Assembly (NCBI GenBank): GCA_963707125.1
Contig: CAVPOU010000019.1
Coordinates: 1-64,000 of the forward strand
Origin: CAVPDE01 sp963707125
GTDB taxonomy: Bacteria > Desulfobacterota > DSM-4660 > Desulfatiglandales > HGW-15
Length of the DNA: 64,000 bases
Direction: 5' to 3'
The position numbers and the translations under genes were made by a program. The notes under the pieces are model-generated. The model saw only the letters and a program-made list of their open reading frames with translations. It was not told the DNA's origin and searched no databases. Below, one piece after another: positions 24,690-33,930 of this stretch. Positions within the stretch are counted from its first letter, which is position 1. Every line of letters starts with the position of its first letter.

Positions 24690-25138
24690 GGGTCACCTGC
24701 TCGTAGGTCTCTTGAGTCACCCCGTAGACTGTAACTTCAATGTCCCTTGGTGGGTACTTCTGAAAAAGTCTGACATGCTCCTCTGTCATCAGGGTGGCAT
24801 TTGTGAAGACCGAAACCAAAAGCCCCTTTTTCTTCATGTACAAATAGAGAGAGAAGAAATCTTCCCTCAGAAGAGGTTCCCCTCCGGTAATGAGACACCA
24901 CAGGGCACCTAAGGACACGGCTTCATCAACGATTTCCTTTATCTCCTCCAAGGAAAGCTCCTTGTCTTTGGCCACCCTGTCTCCTGCAGGCAGATTGATG
25001 TAGCAGTGCCGGCAGTCGTTGTTGCAGCGGGCGGTGATCTCAAGCTCGAAAGAGAAAGGGATTCTCTTCTCCCTCGTCTTTTCCCAGAGAGAAAATTGGT
25101 CTAAAGGGATAGAGTCTTGGAAGAAGTTGTTCAACCTA
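24690..25138 (-). pseudogene. Radical SAM N-terminal fragment, cut by deletion and by IS630 insertion
   Basis: Copy of the first 150 codons of the 6232-7365 gene (LNNFFQDSIPLDQFSLWEK, CNNDCRHC, ITGGEPLLREDF). The 3' part is missing: the sequence passes at GGGTCACC (24690-24697) straight into the oxidoreductase gene start. Upstream, the IS630 element sits between codon 5 and the rest. Removing the element restores an ATG at 26333 reading MWFLARLNNFFQ. Confidence 0.88.
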
Positions 25139-26317
25139 GTGTTTTGTCCCATAAATAAGTTGCATAAATTGTAAACGTAAAGGATGCTCCTTCCGTCTGC
25201 CTATATTGATACAAGCTGGAGGGATAAGAGCATGCGAACAGGTCGCCCTAAGAGTGAAGTCAAGATGTCGAACGAAGATCGTGAGCAATTGGAGTCCTGG
25301 GCAAATGCCCGCTCTATGCCGCAGGGCACAGCCGCCCGCATGCAAATTGTGCTCTTGGCTGCCCAGGGAATTAACAGCAACACCATCGCCGGAAAGTTGA
25401 AGGTGTCTCAGTCTACCGTCGGGAAATGGCGCAGGCGGTTCATCGGGAAGGGTATCGAAGGGCTGCACGACGAATTGCGTCCGGGGCGACCCAGGAGCAT
25501 TTCCGATGAGGAAATTGCTCAGTTGCTCAAAAAGACCATCAACACCAAACCGACGGACTGCACCCATTGGACTTGCAGGGACTTTGCCGCCGAAACCGGA
25601 GTATCGAAATCCACCGTCCAACGGGTCTGGAGCTCTTTTGGGGTCAAACCGCACCGGAGTCGGAGTTTCAAGCTCTCCACCGACCCGTTCTTCGTGGAAA
25701 AAGTCCGAGACATCGTTGGCCTCTATCTTGCTCCCCCAACCAACGCCCTGGTTCTTTGCGTGGATGAGAAAAGCCAATGTCAGGCTTTGGAGCGCAGTCA
25801 ACCGGCTCTTCCGATGGGCCTCGGGTATCTGGAAGGTTATACGCACGACTATCTGCGGCATGGCACGACAACACTCTTTGCCGCTTTCGATATCGCCACC
25901 GGCAAGGTGATGAGCCAATGCAAGAAGCGTCACCGGCATCAAGAGTTCCTCCAGTTCCTACGCCACATCGACACCAATGTGCCCTCAGAGCTTGATCTAC
26001 ATATTGTCATGGACAATTACGCTACTCATAAACACTACGATGTCCGTCTTTGGCTCGCCAAGCATCCCAGGTTCCAGATACACTTCACCCCAACCTATTC
26101 CTCATGGCTCAACCAAGTGGAGACCTGGTTCGGGATTATCACCCGCAAAGTGATCCGTCGAGGGTCATTCAACAATGTCAAACAGCTCGTTGCCAAGATC
26201 GACGGGTTCGTGAAGGCTTACAACGAAAACTCAAGCCCTTTCGCATGGACAGCTTCTGCCGACTCCATTCTCTTAAAACTCGGCAGACTTTGTAAACTTA
26301 TTTCTGGGACAAAACAC
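25139..26317 (+). mobile_element. IS630-family insertion sequence, complete
   Basis: 1179 bases, bounded by inverted ends GTGTTTTGTCCCA (25139-25151) and TGGGACAAAACAC (26305-26317), and flanked on both sides by TA (25137-25138 and 26318-26319), the target duplication of IS630/Tc1-mariner elements. It contains one intact transposase gene and interrupts the duplicated radical SAM gene at its fifth codon. Confidence 0.93.
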
Positions 26318-26320
26318 TAG
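25232..26320 (+). CDS. IS630-family transposase
   Basis: 362 residues from ATG 25232 (GGAGGGA upstream; the longer frame from 25184 starts in the inverted-repeat region). N-terminal helix-turn-helix (ARMQIVLLAAQGINSNTIAGKLKVSQSTVGKWRRRF) and a second HTH (WTCRDFAAETGVSKSTVQRVW). The catalytic DDE core has D in LVLCVDEKSQ, D in HIVMDNYATHK and E in WLNQVETWFG. Intact and apparently active. Its TAG stop is built from the element's last base followed by the TA target duplication and the next genomic base, so the reading frame relies on the insertion site. Confidence 0.95.
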   Translation: MRTGRPKSEVKMSNEDREQLESWANARSMPQGTAARMQIVLLAAQGINSNTIAGKLKVSQSTVGKWRRRFIGKGIEGLHDELRPGRPRSISDEEIAQLLKKTINTKPTDCTHWTCRDFAAETGVSKSTVQRVWSSFGVKPHRSRSFKLSTDPFFVEKVRDIVGLYLAPPTNALVLCVDEKSQCQALERSQPALPMGLGYLEGYTHDYLRHGTTTLFAAFDIATGKVMSQCKKRHRHQEFLQFLRHIDTNVPSELDLHIVMDNYATHKHYDVRLWLAKHPRFQIHFTPTYSSWLNQVETWFGIITRKVIRRGSFNNVKQLVAKIDGFVKAYNENSSPFAWTASADSILLKLGRLCKLISGTKH

Positions 26321-26691
26321 CGAGGAACCACATAAATCATAGCACCCTGTTGCTTAAATTCTCAACCTCTTTTACGTCCTCTTAGGATAGTGGAGAAAAC
26401 GTGTTTGCCTGCGGGAGGAACATATTAACAGTCTTGAAATTGAATTGACAGTGTCCATGAAATCTCCCCTTGCCCCTCTTTTCCCTCCGGGCCAGAGGCC
26501 CTATGGGCCGGCGGCCAAAGAGGGGTAATCCCTCCCTTTGCTAAAGAGCCTGTCCTGAGCCTGTCGAAGGAGAGGTCAGGAGGGATTTATGGAGAGTGTC
26601 GTGACAATTATGAGACCATTAATAATCTTGGCGGTTTCGATGGGGAGGGAAGGAGGAAGACGTTGGAGGCTTGGGCGCCATAAACACTCTT
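26318..26691. other. Duplicated promoter region and intergenic spacer
   Basis: 26334-26420 repeats 13303-13390 almost base for base, including -10 and -35 boxes (minus strand TCTCAA/ATCATA complements at 26336-26365). The original start codon of the interrupted radical SAM gene is at 26333. From 26421 to 26691 there is no gene; 26527-26589 is an inverted copy of the repeat at 58186-58242. Confidence 0.6.
26527..26589. repeat. Dispersed repeat (CTGTCCTGAGCCTGTCGAAG type)
   Basis: AATCCCTCCC...GGGATT inverted ends around AGCCTGTCCTGAGCCTGTCG. It is the reverse complement of 58186-58242 with few differences. Confidence 0.7.
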
Positions 26692-27657
26692 TCAGGAAAC
26701 AAAGAGGTGGCAGGCCACGAAGTGACGGGGTTCGATTTCCAAAAGAGGCGGTTCGTTCTTTTCACAACCATCCCTGTACTGCAGGCATCTCGGAGAGAAC
26801 CGGCACCCTTTAGGAGGATTGATCGGGCTGATCACATCGCCCTCCAGAACGATCTCCTCTGCGTGAAACTCAGGATCCGGAATCGGCACTGATGCTAGGA
26901 GGGCTTGCGTGTAGGGATGCTTGGGAGAAACATAGAGGGTTCGGCTGTCAGCCATTTCCACGAGTTTTCCACAGTACATAACACCCACGCGGTTGCTCAG
27001 AAAGCGAACCACGGCAAGGTTGTGGGATATGAAGAGATATGTGAGCCCAAGCCTCTTCTGGAGGTTGACGATCAAATTGAGGATGGAGGCCTGGGCCGAA
27101 ACGTCCAGGAGCGAAGTCGGTTCATCGAGCACAATGAATTTGGGATTGATCGAGAGGGCCCGGGCAATAGCGATCTGCTGCCTTTGGCCGGCGCTCATCT
27201 CATGGGGAAATCGCGAGCCGCAGTCTGTCGGGAGCATCACCAATTCCAATAGCTCTTCGATTTTTTCTCTTATTTTATTGGCGGACCATCCTTTCACAAT
27301 GAGCGGTTCCCCGATGATTCTCCAGATCCTCATCCGGCCATCGAGAGAGGCGTAAGGATTCTGGAACACGGCCTGGATGGCGTTTCGGTATTCGTCCAGA
27401 GCGGCTCCCCGCAATTGAGTAATATCTCCCCCGCGAAAAAAAATCTTGCCTGCGCTGGGCTCATATAACTTTAACAGCAACTTCCCGATCGTGGTCTTCC
27501 CGCACCCGGACTCCCCCACGAGACCAAAGGTCTCCCCTTCCTCAATGGTGAAGGAAACCCCGTCCACGGCTTTCAGTTCGATCACCTTCTTCCGGATAAA
27601 ACCGGAGACAATGGGGAAGTACTTTCTCAGGTTGTCCAGTTGGAGCAGGGTCCCCAT
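26692..27657 (-). CDS. dppF: Peptide ABC transporter ATP-binding protein DppF/OppF
   Basis: 321 residues. Walker A GESGCGKTT, Q-loop AVFQNPYASLDGRM, signature MSAGQRQQIAIARAL, Walker B FIVLDEPTS and switch FISHNLAVV. The C-terminal oligopeptide extension GVMYCGKLVEMADSRTLYVSPKHPYTQALLASVP and RCLQYRDGC is typical of the OppF/DppF group. The start abuts the stop of dppD. Supplies energy for peptide import with DppD. Last gene of the operon that begins with the GntR regulator at 35907. Confidence 0.93.
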   Translation of the reverse strand: MGTLLQLDNLRKYFPIVSGFIRKKVIELKAVDGVSFTIEEGETFGLVGESGCGKTTIGKLLLKLYEPSAGKIFFRGGDITQLRGAALDEYRNAIQAVFQNPYASLDGRMRIWRIIGEPLIVKGWSANKIREKIEELLELVMLPTDCGSRFPHEMSAGQRQQIAIARALSINPKFIVLDEPTSLLDVSAQASILNLIVNLQKRLGLTYLFISHNLAVVRFLSNRVGVMYCGKLVEMADSRTLYVSPKHPYTQALLASVPIPDPEFHAEEIVLEGDVISPINPPKGCRFSPRCLQYRDGCEKNEPPLLEIEPRHFVACHLFVS

Positions 27658-28638
27658 TTAGATCTCCTTCCAGCGCCAGCACCGCACGCGATGCTCTTCA
27701 GAGCACTGCTCCATGCCCGGCACCTCTTTGCAGCGGTCATAAATATGGGGACACCGGGGTGAGAAGCTGCACCCGACCGGGTGGTAGAGGGGATTCGGAA
27801 GCTGGCCGGGAATCGTGTACAGCTCCACATCCCCTTTCTCGCCTTTGGGCAGGGATGCGAGGAGCCCTCGCGTATAGGGGTGTTTGGGATTCCTATAAAG
27901 CTCTCTGACCGGGGCCTCTTCCACAATTCTGCCACAATAGAGGACCGCCACACGGTCACACATTTTTGCCACCAGCCCGAGGTTATGGGTGATGAGGATC
28001 ATGGTCATGTGGAACTTGGCCTGGATCTCCCGGATCAGCTTGATAATCTGCATCTGGATCGTGACATCCAGGGCGCTGGTCGGTTCGTCTGCAATGAGAA
28101 GATCGGGCTGACAGGAAAGAGCGGTGGCGATGATGACCCTCTGTTTCAGCCCGCCGCTCAACTGATGAGGGTAATCCTTCATGCGCATCTCAGGTGAAGG
28201 AATGTTCACCACTTTCATCACATTGACGATTTCTTCAGAAACAGTTTCTACCCTCTGGTGACGATGATACTTGAAGGCCTCTCCGATCTGAAACCCGATC
28301 CGAAGAAGGGGATTGAGGGCAGTTGTCGGATCTTGGGGAATGAAGGCAATTTGATTTCCCCGTATCTTCTGAGCCTCTTTGGGATTCTTCTTCAGGATGT
28401 CCTCGCCCTTAAAGAAAATTTCTCCGGACACGATCCGGCCTGCAGGCTTGGCCACCACTCCCACCAGGGCTTGACCAATGACACTCTTGCCGCTGGCCGA
28501 TTCTCCGACGAGGCCCCACACCTCCTGCTTTCGCACGGTGAAGTCCACGCCTTCCACAGCCCGGATCACACCCCGGTCCGTGTGGAAATGGATCTGAAGA
28601 TCCTTGACCTCTAAGATGGTTTCGGTTTTTTCTGTCAT
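27658..28638 (-). CDS. dppD: Peptide ABC transporter ATP-binding protein DppD/OppD
   Basis: 326 residues. Walker A GESASGKSV, Q-loop FIPQDPTTALNPLLRIG, signature LSGGLKQRVIIATAL, Walker B LLIADEPTSALDVT, and the OppD-type C-terminus GRIVEEAPVRELYRNPKHPYTRGLLASLP with the Cys-rich CSFSPRCPHIYDRC (Fe-S-like element seen in this family). All ATPase residues are present. Directly followed by dppF; separated from dppC by 273 bases that contain only AAATTCGAATCTCGAAATCC-like low-complexity inverted repeats. Confidence 0.93.
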   Translation of the reverse strand: MTEKTETILEVKDLQIHFHTDRGVIRAVEGVDFTVRKQEVWGLVGESASGKSVIGQALVGVVAKPAGRIVSGEIFFKGEDILKKNPKEAQKIRGNQIAFIPQDPTTALNPLLRIGFQIGEAFKYHRHQRVETVSEEIVNVMKVVNIPSPEMRMKDYPHQLSGGLKQRVIIATALSCQPDLLIADEPTSALDVTIQMQIIKLIREIQAKFHMTMILITHNLGLVAKMCDRVAVLYCGRIVEEAPVRELYRNPKHPYTRGLLASLPKGEKGDVELYTIPGQLPNPLYHPVGCSFSPRCPHIYDRCKEVPGMEQCSEEHRVRCWRWKEI

Positions 28639-28699
28639 TTGTTATTCTTCGTTATGCGATTCAAGGCCCGGTGCAGGACGCTGTCCGCACACAAATTCG

Positions 28700-28850
28700 A
28701 ATCTCGAAATCCGAAACTCGAAACAAATTCAAAGCACAAAGGCTCCAATGTTCAAAACACAAACCCAGCGGCTCAAGGTTTTGCTCATTTGAATTTGGAT
28801 CATTGGACATTGTTTCGAATTTCGTGCTTCGGATTTAGGATTTCAAATGT
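28700..28850. repeat. Degenerate intergenic repeat between dppC and dppD
   Basis: AAATTCGAATCTCGAAATCC at the left and GGATTTAGGATTTCAAATG/GAATTTCGTGCTTCGGATTT at the right form an imperfect inverted structure. Non-coding; it interrupts the otherwise tight dpp operon. Confidence 0.5.
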
Positions 28851-28911
28851 CCCCGCAAGATCCGAAAAAGTTATCTTCTATATGGTCTAATGAGCCCCTT
28901 GCTCACCTCGA

Positions 28912-29859
28912 CTATGCTTTGAGCTGGTGTCTCGGATCCAGTTCATCCCTGAGCCAGTCTCCCAGCAGGTTTCCTCCGAGCACGGTGATGCAAATCGCAA
29001 TGCCCGGAAAAGTGGCTATCCACCACGCGAAGGTCAGATAAACTCTCCCATCGGCGAGCATCCCTCCCCAACTCGGTGTGGGAGGTTTCACCCCCAGACC
29101 TAGGAAGCTCATGGCCGCTTCGAAGATGATCATTTTGCCCACATCCAGGCTAGCCAGAACGACTGCCGTGTTGAGCACGTTGGGGAGGATATGCACGAGC
29201 AGAATGCGCCACCACTTGCAGCCGGATATCACCGCCATCTCGATAAACTCGGATTTCGAAAGGCTCATGGCTTCGAAACGGACAATCCTCGTGTACCCTA
29301 CCCACTGGGTGATTCCAAGGACGATAATGAGATTGGTTAGGCTAGGGCCGATCGCCCCGATGATCGCAATGGCGATCAGGATATAGGGAAGGGAAAGCAT
29401 CATGTCGGTGAAGCGCATGATGACCGCATCGATCTTGCCGCCGAAATATCCTGCAATGATTCCAAGAAAAGTGCCGAGGAGGCCGGACAGGAATACTGCT
29501 GCAAATCCGACGATCGTCGAAACCCTTGCACCATAGACGATCCTGCTGAGAATATCGCGGCCAAGATTGTCGGTGCCCAGAATGTACTTCGAGGATCCCC
29601 CCTGCTGCCAACAGGGCGGTTTGAGCGCATCCGCCAGGCTTTGTTTGATCGGGTCGTGCGGAGCAATCCACGGGGAGAAGATCGCGCAGAGCAGCAAGAG
29701 CAGGATGATGACTCCAGCCGTCTTTGGAATCCTTCGAAATACCTTTCGAATCTTGAGCGATCGTTCTTCACTCAAGGTGAGCGGACCGTTCTCCTGCTGA
29801 GATATCGCGTGACCCTGCTTGTTCAGTCCTTTATCCAATTTGCTTCCCTGTTTGTTCAC
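28912..29859 (-). CDS. dppC: Peptide ABC transporter permease DppC
   Basis: 315 residues. A polar N-terminus of about 45 residues, then membrane spans beginning TAGVIILLLLLCAIFSPWIAPHDP, the periplasmic YILGTDNLGRDILSRIVYGARVS that defines DppC/OppC permeases, and the ABC-coupling loop RFEAMSLSKSEFIEMAVISGCKWWRILLVHILPNV (EAA motif). Start is a GTG at 29859. Works with DppB as the membrane channel. Confidence 0.92.
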   Translation of the reverse strand: MNKQGSKLDKGLNKQGHAISQQENGPLTLSEERSLKIRKVFRRIPKTAGVIILLLLLCAIFSPWIAPHDPIKQSLADALKPPCWQQGGSSKYILGTDNLGRDILSRIVYGARVSTIVGFAAVFLSGLLGTFLGIIAGYFGGKIDAVIMRFTDMMLSLPYILIAIAIIGAIGPSLTNLIIVLGITQWVGYTRIVRFEAMSLSKSEFIEMAVISGCKWWRILLVHILPNVLNTAVVLASLDVGKMIIFEAAMSFLGLGVKPPTPSWGGMLADGRVYLTFAWWIATFPGIAICITVLGGNLLGDWLRDELDPRHQLKA

Positions 29860-29908
29860 CCACTGCTTTTCAACCCTTCGCTCTCTTTCAAAGGGCAGGA
29901 AGCGAGGA

Positions 29909-30826
29909 TTACCTGCGGCTCACCCGCGGATCCGTGGCGCTGTAAATGATGTCGACCAGGAGATTGATCACCACGAAAAAGGCGGCAGCGACGACCACTG
30001 TGGCCTGGATCACGGGATAATCCCGGTTGTAGATCGCGTCCAAGGAGAGCCTGCCGATCCCCGGCCAGGAAAAAATGAATTCAGTAATGACCGCGCCTCC
30101 CAAAAGCAATCCGAGCTGAAGAGCGACGATGTTGAGAATCGTGATGAAGCTGTTGCGCAGGACATGGCGTAGGATGACCGTTCTTTCCGGAACACCCTTG
30201 AGACGCGCATAGCGCACATAGTCCATATCCAGGATGTCCAGGATGCTGGATCGCGTGAGCCGGGCTGTTGCCGCTGTGAAGAAGAAGGCAAGTGTTAGAG
30301 CCGGCAAAAAGACGTAGCTCAACCCGCCGTAGCCCGAGGGGGGAAACCATCCGAGTTGCACCGCGAAAAGAAGGATCATCATGATCCCGGCCCAGAAGGC
30401 GGGGATGGATTGTCCCAACAGGGCCAGGGTCATCCCTATCCGGTCAAAGATGGTGCCCCGCTTAATGGCCGAGATAATCCCCAGGGGCAGGGCGATGCAG
30501 ATTGAAAAAAAGGTGGCCACAAGGGAAAGATAAAGACTCGCAGGAACCCTTTCCAGGAGCAGCTTCATGGCCGGCTCCTCGTGCCGGAAGGACATGCCGA
30601 AATCGCCCCTGATGACTTTGCCGACATAAACAGCGAGCTGGACGTACATTGGGCGATCGAGCCCGAGATCTCTCGTCAGAAAGGCCCGCTGCTCGGGTGA
30701 GGCTTCGGGAGGCAGCAGCAAAACAACGGGGTCACCCAACACTCTCGATATGATGAAAGTGATGACGATGACCCCTAGGATCACGATGACCGACTGAAGC
30801 ATCCTTCGCAGAATAAAAGCGCCCAT
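29909..30826 (-). CDS. dppB: Peptide ABC transporter permease DppB
   Basis: 305 residues. MGAFILRRMLQSVIVILGVIVITFIISRVLGDPV is the standard DppB/OppB start; PEQRAFLTRDLGLDRPMYVQLAVYVGKVIRGDFGMSF and the EAA-type loop DYVRYARLKGVPERTVILRHVLRNSFITILNIVALQLG follow. Six spans expected. 139 bases after dppA and 49 bases before dppC. Confidence 0.93.
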   Translation of the reverse strand: MGAFILRRMLQSVIVILGVIVITFIISRVLGDPVVLLLPPEASPEQRAFLTRDLGLDRPMYVQLAVYVGKVIRGDFGMSFRHEEPAMKLLLERVPASLYLSLVATFFSICIALPLGIISAIKRGTIFDRIGMTLALLGQSIPAFWAGIMMILLFAVQLGWFPPSGYGGLSYVFLPALTLAFFFTAATARLTRSSILDILDMDYVRYARLKGVPERTVILRHVLRNSFITILNIVALQLGLLLGGAVITEFIFSWPGIGRLSLDAIYNRDYPVIQATVVVAAAFFVVINLLVDIIYSATDPRVSRR

Positions 30827-30965
30827 AAGCCTTCAAAGACCCCGGTTTCTTGGGATAGCGCGTTGGGAGGCAATTTCCCTGTTGGATGGGGCCCTGAACC
30901 GGCAAACGGTTCAGGGCCTTTCCATCATGGCCCGTGCTCGATGCGCAGGCCTAAGCCCACGTCAT

Positions 30966-32468
30966 TTACTTGCTGACTTTATTAAGGATGATGAATTCAT
31001 CACCGCGAACCTGGAAACCCTGAACCCTCTTGGCCACGCCGTAGTGGTCGATCTGCTGATGCAGATAAACGAGAGGGGCTTCTTCAAAGATGTCCTTCTG
31101 GATCTCCTTGTAGAGTTCTATCCGCTTCTTTTCATCCAGCGTTGTTCGGCCCTTCAGGATCTTCTCTTTCAGCTCCGGTGTGGAATAATAGGAAAAGGCC
31201 GATTCCGGAGTGAAATAGGGGAAGAACGTGGAATCCGCGTCTGCCAGCACCAGGGACCATCCAATGAAACCGATGTCCTGGAGCCTTTTGCCGGTCAAGA
31301 TCTGGGTATAGCTTCCCCACTCGTGGATTTTCATATCGGTCTCGATCCCCACCGCGTTGTACATGCCCGCAATGGCCTGGGCAATTTCTTTATCAAGGAT
31401 GTACCGGCCGCTAGGGGAGTTGAACACGAGCTTGAGACCACTCGCATAGCCGGCCTCGGCAAGCAGCTTCTTGGCTTTTGCAGGGTCATAGGGGTAGGGC
31501 TTCAGATCAGGATCATACCCGAAGTGCAGGGGGGTGAGATTGACGGGCACCTGGACCCCGCTGCCTTTGAGGACATTGTCAATGATCGCTTTCCGGTCAA
31601 CGGCATAATTGAGGGCCTGACGAACTCTCTTGTCTTTAAGAGGACCCTCTGCAAGACAATTGATATAAAGGAACATCACCCGGCCGCTCGGGATAGACTG
31701 GACGACTGCATTTCCAGAATTTTGGACCTGGGAAACTAGAAATGGGGGAATATTCGTAATAATGTCCGCGTTACCGGTTTGGAGTTCGGCGATCTTTGTC
31801 GCTACTTCAGGCACGGGCCTGAAGATCACTCGTTTCACCTTGGGTGCTCCGTCCCAATACGCTTCATTGGCCTCGAGGACCATCCGATCGTTTCTAGTCC
31901 AGCTAACGAACTTGAAGGGTCCACTGCCGACCGGATTTCGAAAGAAGGCCTCTGCGCCTTTTTCCTTGAAGAGATCGGCCGGAAACACGAACAGGGAGAA
32001 ACTTAACCGTTTCAACAACAGGGGATCGGGCCCATTCGTGATAATCTGGATGGTGAAGTCATCGATGATTTTGACTTCCTTTATTGTGCTGATGAAAGGG
32101 AAGAAAAAAGTCTTGGTTTGCGGGTCGAGGGCTCGGTCAAATGAGAATTTCACATCCTTGGCCGTCAGAGGTGTCCCGTTATGGAATACCACCCCTTTGC
32201 GGAGCGGGAACTCCCAAGTCGTCTCATTGATGAGCTTGTGCGACAAAGCAAGACGGGGCTGAGGAATCGCCTTTTCATCGTTAAAGTAGAGGGTGTCAAA
32301 AACTGCAACGCCAAAGTTCGACTCTGGAATGGAATTGTACTTTGCCGGGTCCGTTGCGTTGATCTCGGCTCCCTGCAAGACTACCAGTTCCCCTTTGGGT
32401 TGCGCAGAGCAGACCCCTGCCATCAAGACCGCGGCCAGCATGAAGGAAACCCAAAATACCTTTTTCAT
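30966..32468 (-). CDS. dppA: Peptide ABC transporter substrate-binding protein DppA-like
   Basis: 500 residues. Signal peptide MKKVFWVSFMLAAVLMAGVCSAQ (Cys could be lipidated only if the cut lies before it; a plain Ala-x-Ala-like site is more likely). SBP family 5 landmarks: PRLALSHKLINETTWEFPLRKGVVFHNGTPLTAKDVKFSFDR, VGSGPFKFVSWTRNDRMVLEANEAYW, DKRVRQALNYAVDRKAIIDNVL and PYPYDPAKAKKLLAEAGY. Periplasmic ligand binding for the importer; the ligand is probably short peptides given the neighbouring peptidase- and epimerase-like enzymes. Confidence 0.93.
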   Translation of the reverse strand: MKKVFWVSFMLAAVLMAGVCSAQPKGELVVLQGAEINATDPAKYNSIPESNFGVAVFDTLYFNDEKAIPQPRLALSHKLINETTWEFPLRKGVVFHNGTPLTAKDVKFSFDRALDPQTKTFFFPFISTIKEVKIIDDFTIQIITNGPDPLLLKRLSFSLFVFPADLFKEKGAEAFFRNPVGSGPFKFVSWTRNDRMVLEANEAYWDGAPKVKRVIFRPVPEVATKIAELQTGNADIITNIPPFLVSQVQNSGNAVVQSIPSGRVMFLYINCLAEGPLKDKRVRQALNYAVDRKAIIDNVLKGSGVQVPVNLTPLHFGYDPDLKPYPYDPAKAKKLLAEAGYASGLKLVFNSPSGRYILDKEIAQAIAGMYNAVGIETDMKIHEWGSYTQILTGKRLQDIGFIGWSLVLADADSTFFPYFTPESAFSYYSTPELKEKILKGRTTLDEKKRIELYKEIQKDIFEEAPLVYLHQQIDHYGVAKRVQGFQVRGDEFIILNKVSK

Positions 32469-32512
32469 AATCTGCCTCCTTTCAAGTGTTTCTTGGTTCG
32501 GTACGCCTTTTA

Positions 32513-33619
32513 TTATTCTTTTTTCCTTGAATAAAACTCCAATTTTTCCTCATTCACCGTCACCCCTAAACCCGGTCCCTCGGGAAGGTGAACCACGCCG
32601 TGTTCGGCGACAAAGGGCTCGGTGATGATGTCATCGGTAAAGGGGCCACTGCCTGCGATTTCCAAAGCCGGAAACAGATTGGGGGAACAGGCCCCGAAAT
32701 GGAGGGCTGCCGCGGTGCCCACACCTGTTTCTATACAGCCGCCGAGGAAACAGGGGATGCCCATGGATTGAGCCGCAGAGGCGATCTTGAGGGAATTGGT
32801 GATCCCACCGCACTTGGACACCTTAATGTTGATCACATCCGCTGCCTTTGCCTTTGCGATTTTGTACACATCATGAACCGTGTAAAGGCTCTCGTCAACG
32901 GCAATGGGAGTATGAATGGCGTCGGCCAGCATGGCTAAGCCATCCAGATCCCAATCGGGCAGGGGCTGTTCGATCCACTGAAGATCAAGCGCTTCCACGG
33001 CCAAGCAGACTTTTAGGGCGGTAGCGCGATCGTATCCCTGGTTGCCGTCGATGCGGATCCTGATATCCGGGCCCACTGCTTCTCGAACGACCCGGACCCT
33101 TTCGATGTCCTCCTTTGGGACAAGTCCTATCTTGATCTTAAGACATCGGAAGCCGCTTTCGACAAAATGAATGGCCATCTTTGCCGCTTCTTGAGGAGGG
33201 ACGATGTCCACCACCTCGATGACTTCAAGGGGATCCTTCAAGGCGCCACCGATTAGGCGGGAAAGAGAGACTCCCAGGGCTTTGGCTCTTGCGTCCTGGC
33301 AGGCAATTTCAATGCCGGCCTTGGCCATAAGGTTCTTGGGAAGTACGGCGTCCATCCTTGCATGGATGGACTCAAGATCGGTCACGTCCATCCCTTTCAC
33401 AGCAGGACCCAGATAATGATCAATCACCCACTCCAATTCATGCTGATCATACCCGTAAACCACGTGCCAGGTGGAGGCTTCGCCATACCCGACGATTCCG
33501 TCGTCGGTAGTCATTTTCACGACCACGTGAGGGGAATGGGTCATGGTTCCCAGAGCGATGGTGAACGGTTTTTTCAAGGGCAGAGAAACCGGAAAGGCCT
33601 CCACGCTCACAATCTTCAT
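32513..33619 (-). CDS. Mandelate racemase/muconate lactonizing enzyme family, dipeptide epimerase-like
   Basis: 368 residues from ATG 33619 with GAGGAGT upstream; the longer frame runs into a repeat. MKIVSVEAFPVSLPLKKPFTIALGT is the capping domain start. Catalytic barrel motifs: RCLKIKIGL (KxK), IRIDGNQGYD (metal Asp), LQWIEQPLPDWD (metal Glu), IAVDESLY, VINIKVSKCGGI (second base Lys) and CFLGGCIETGVGTAA. The DGNQGYD/EQPLP/ETG set is that of L-Ala-D/L-Glu and other dipeptide epimerases. Placed between an amidohydrolase gene and dppA, which suggests racemisation of imported dipeptides. Confidence 0.87.
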   Translation of the reverse strand: MKIVSVEAFPVSLPLKKPFTIALGTMTHSPHVVVKMTTDDGIVGYGEASTWHVVYGYDQHELEWVIDHYLGPAVKGMDVTDLESIHARMDAVLPKNLMAKAGIEIACQDARAKALGVSLSRLIGGALKDPLEVIEVVDIVPPQEAAKMAIHFVESGFRCLKIKIGLVPKEDIERVRVVREAVGPDIRIRIDGNQGYDRATALKVCLAVEALDLQWIEQPLPDWDLDGLAMLADAIHTPIAVDESLYTVHDVYKIAKAKAADVINIKVSKCGGITNSLKIASAAQSMGIPCFLGGCIETGVGTAAALHFGACSPNLFPALEIAGSGPFTDDIITEPFVAEHGVVHLPEGPGLGVTVNEEKLEFYSRKKE

Positions 33620-33930
33620 AAGGACTCCTCTTCTGTCATGACCTCTTTGGTTTCCTTCAGGATCTTCGAGCCCAGGAAGGGGGGTGTGGTCTCTGGCGAG
33701 TCCGCAACCGGAAATGGACTCATCCCGCCAACCGCCCCCTTGCCCTTGAACCTTCCCCATAGCAGGAATGAGTAAGCAGTATGCAGTAAACAGTAAGCAG
33801 TGGGGAGCATGCACTCAGAATTACTGTTTACTGCTTCCTGCCTACTGTTTACTGGTCCTGTGCGGCTCTAAAGAGACCACGCCCCCCAGTCTGGGCTCAA
33901 ACAGTCTCTGGTTGCGGCCAGGGGCTTGCA
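33620..33930. other. Intergenic region with AGTAAGCAGTA-type inverted repeats
   Basis: 33768-33855 contains runs like CAGTAAACAGTAAGCAGT facing TTACTGTTTACTGCTTCC, a long palindromic hairpin region. Similar words (ACTGATTACTGG) close the repeats at 47401 and 48787. No gene supported. Confidence 0.55.

Noticed and set aside
24391..25152. Continuous 253-codon minus frame joining radical SAM and oxidoreductase sequence
   Set aside because: After the GGGTCACC junction the frame leaves the oxidoreductase reading frame, and its start is inside the IS630 end, so it is a fusion artefact of the deletion.
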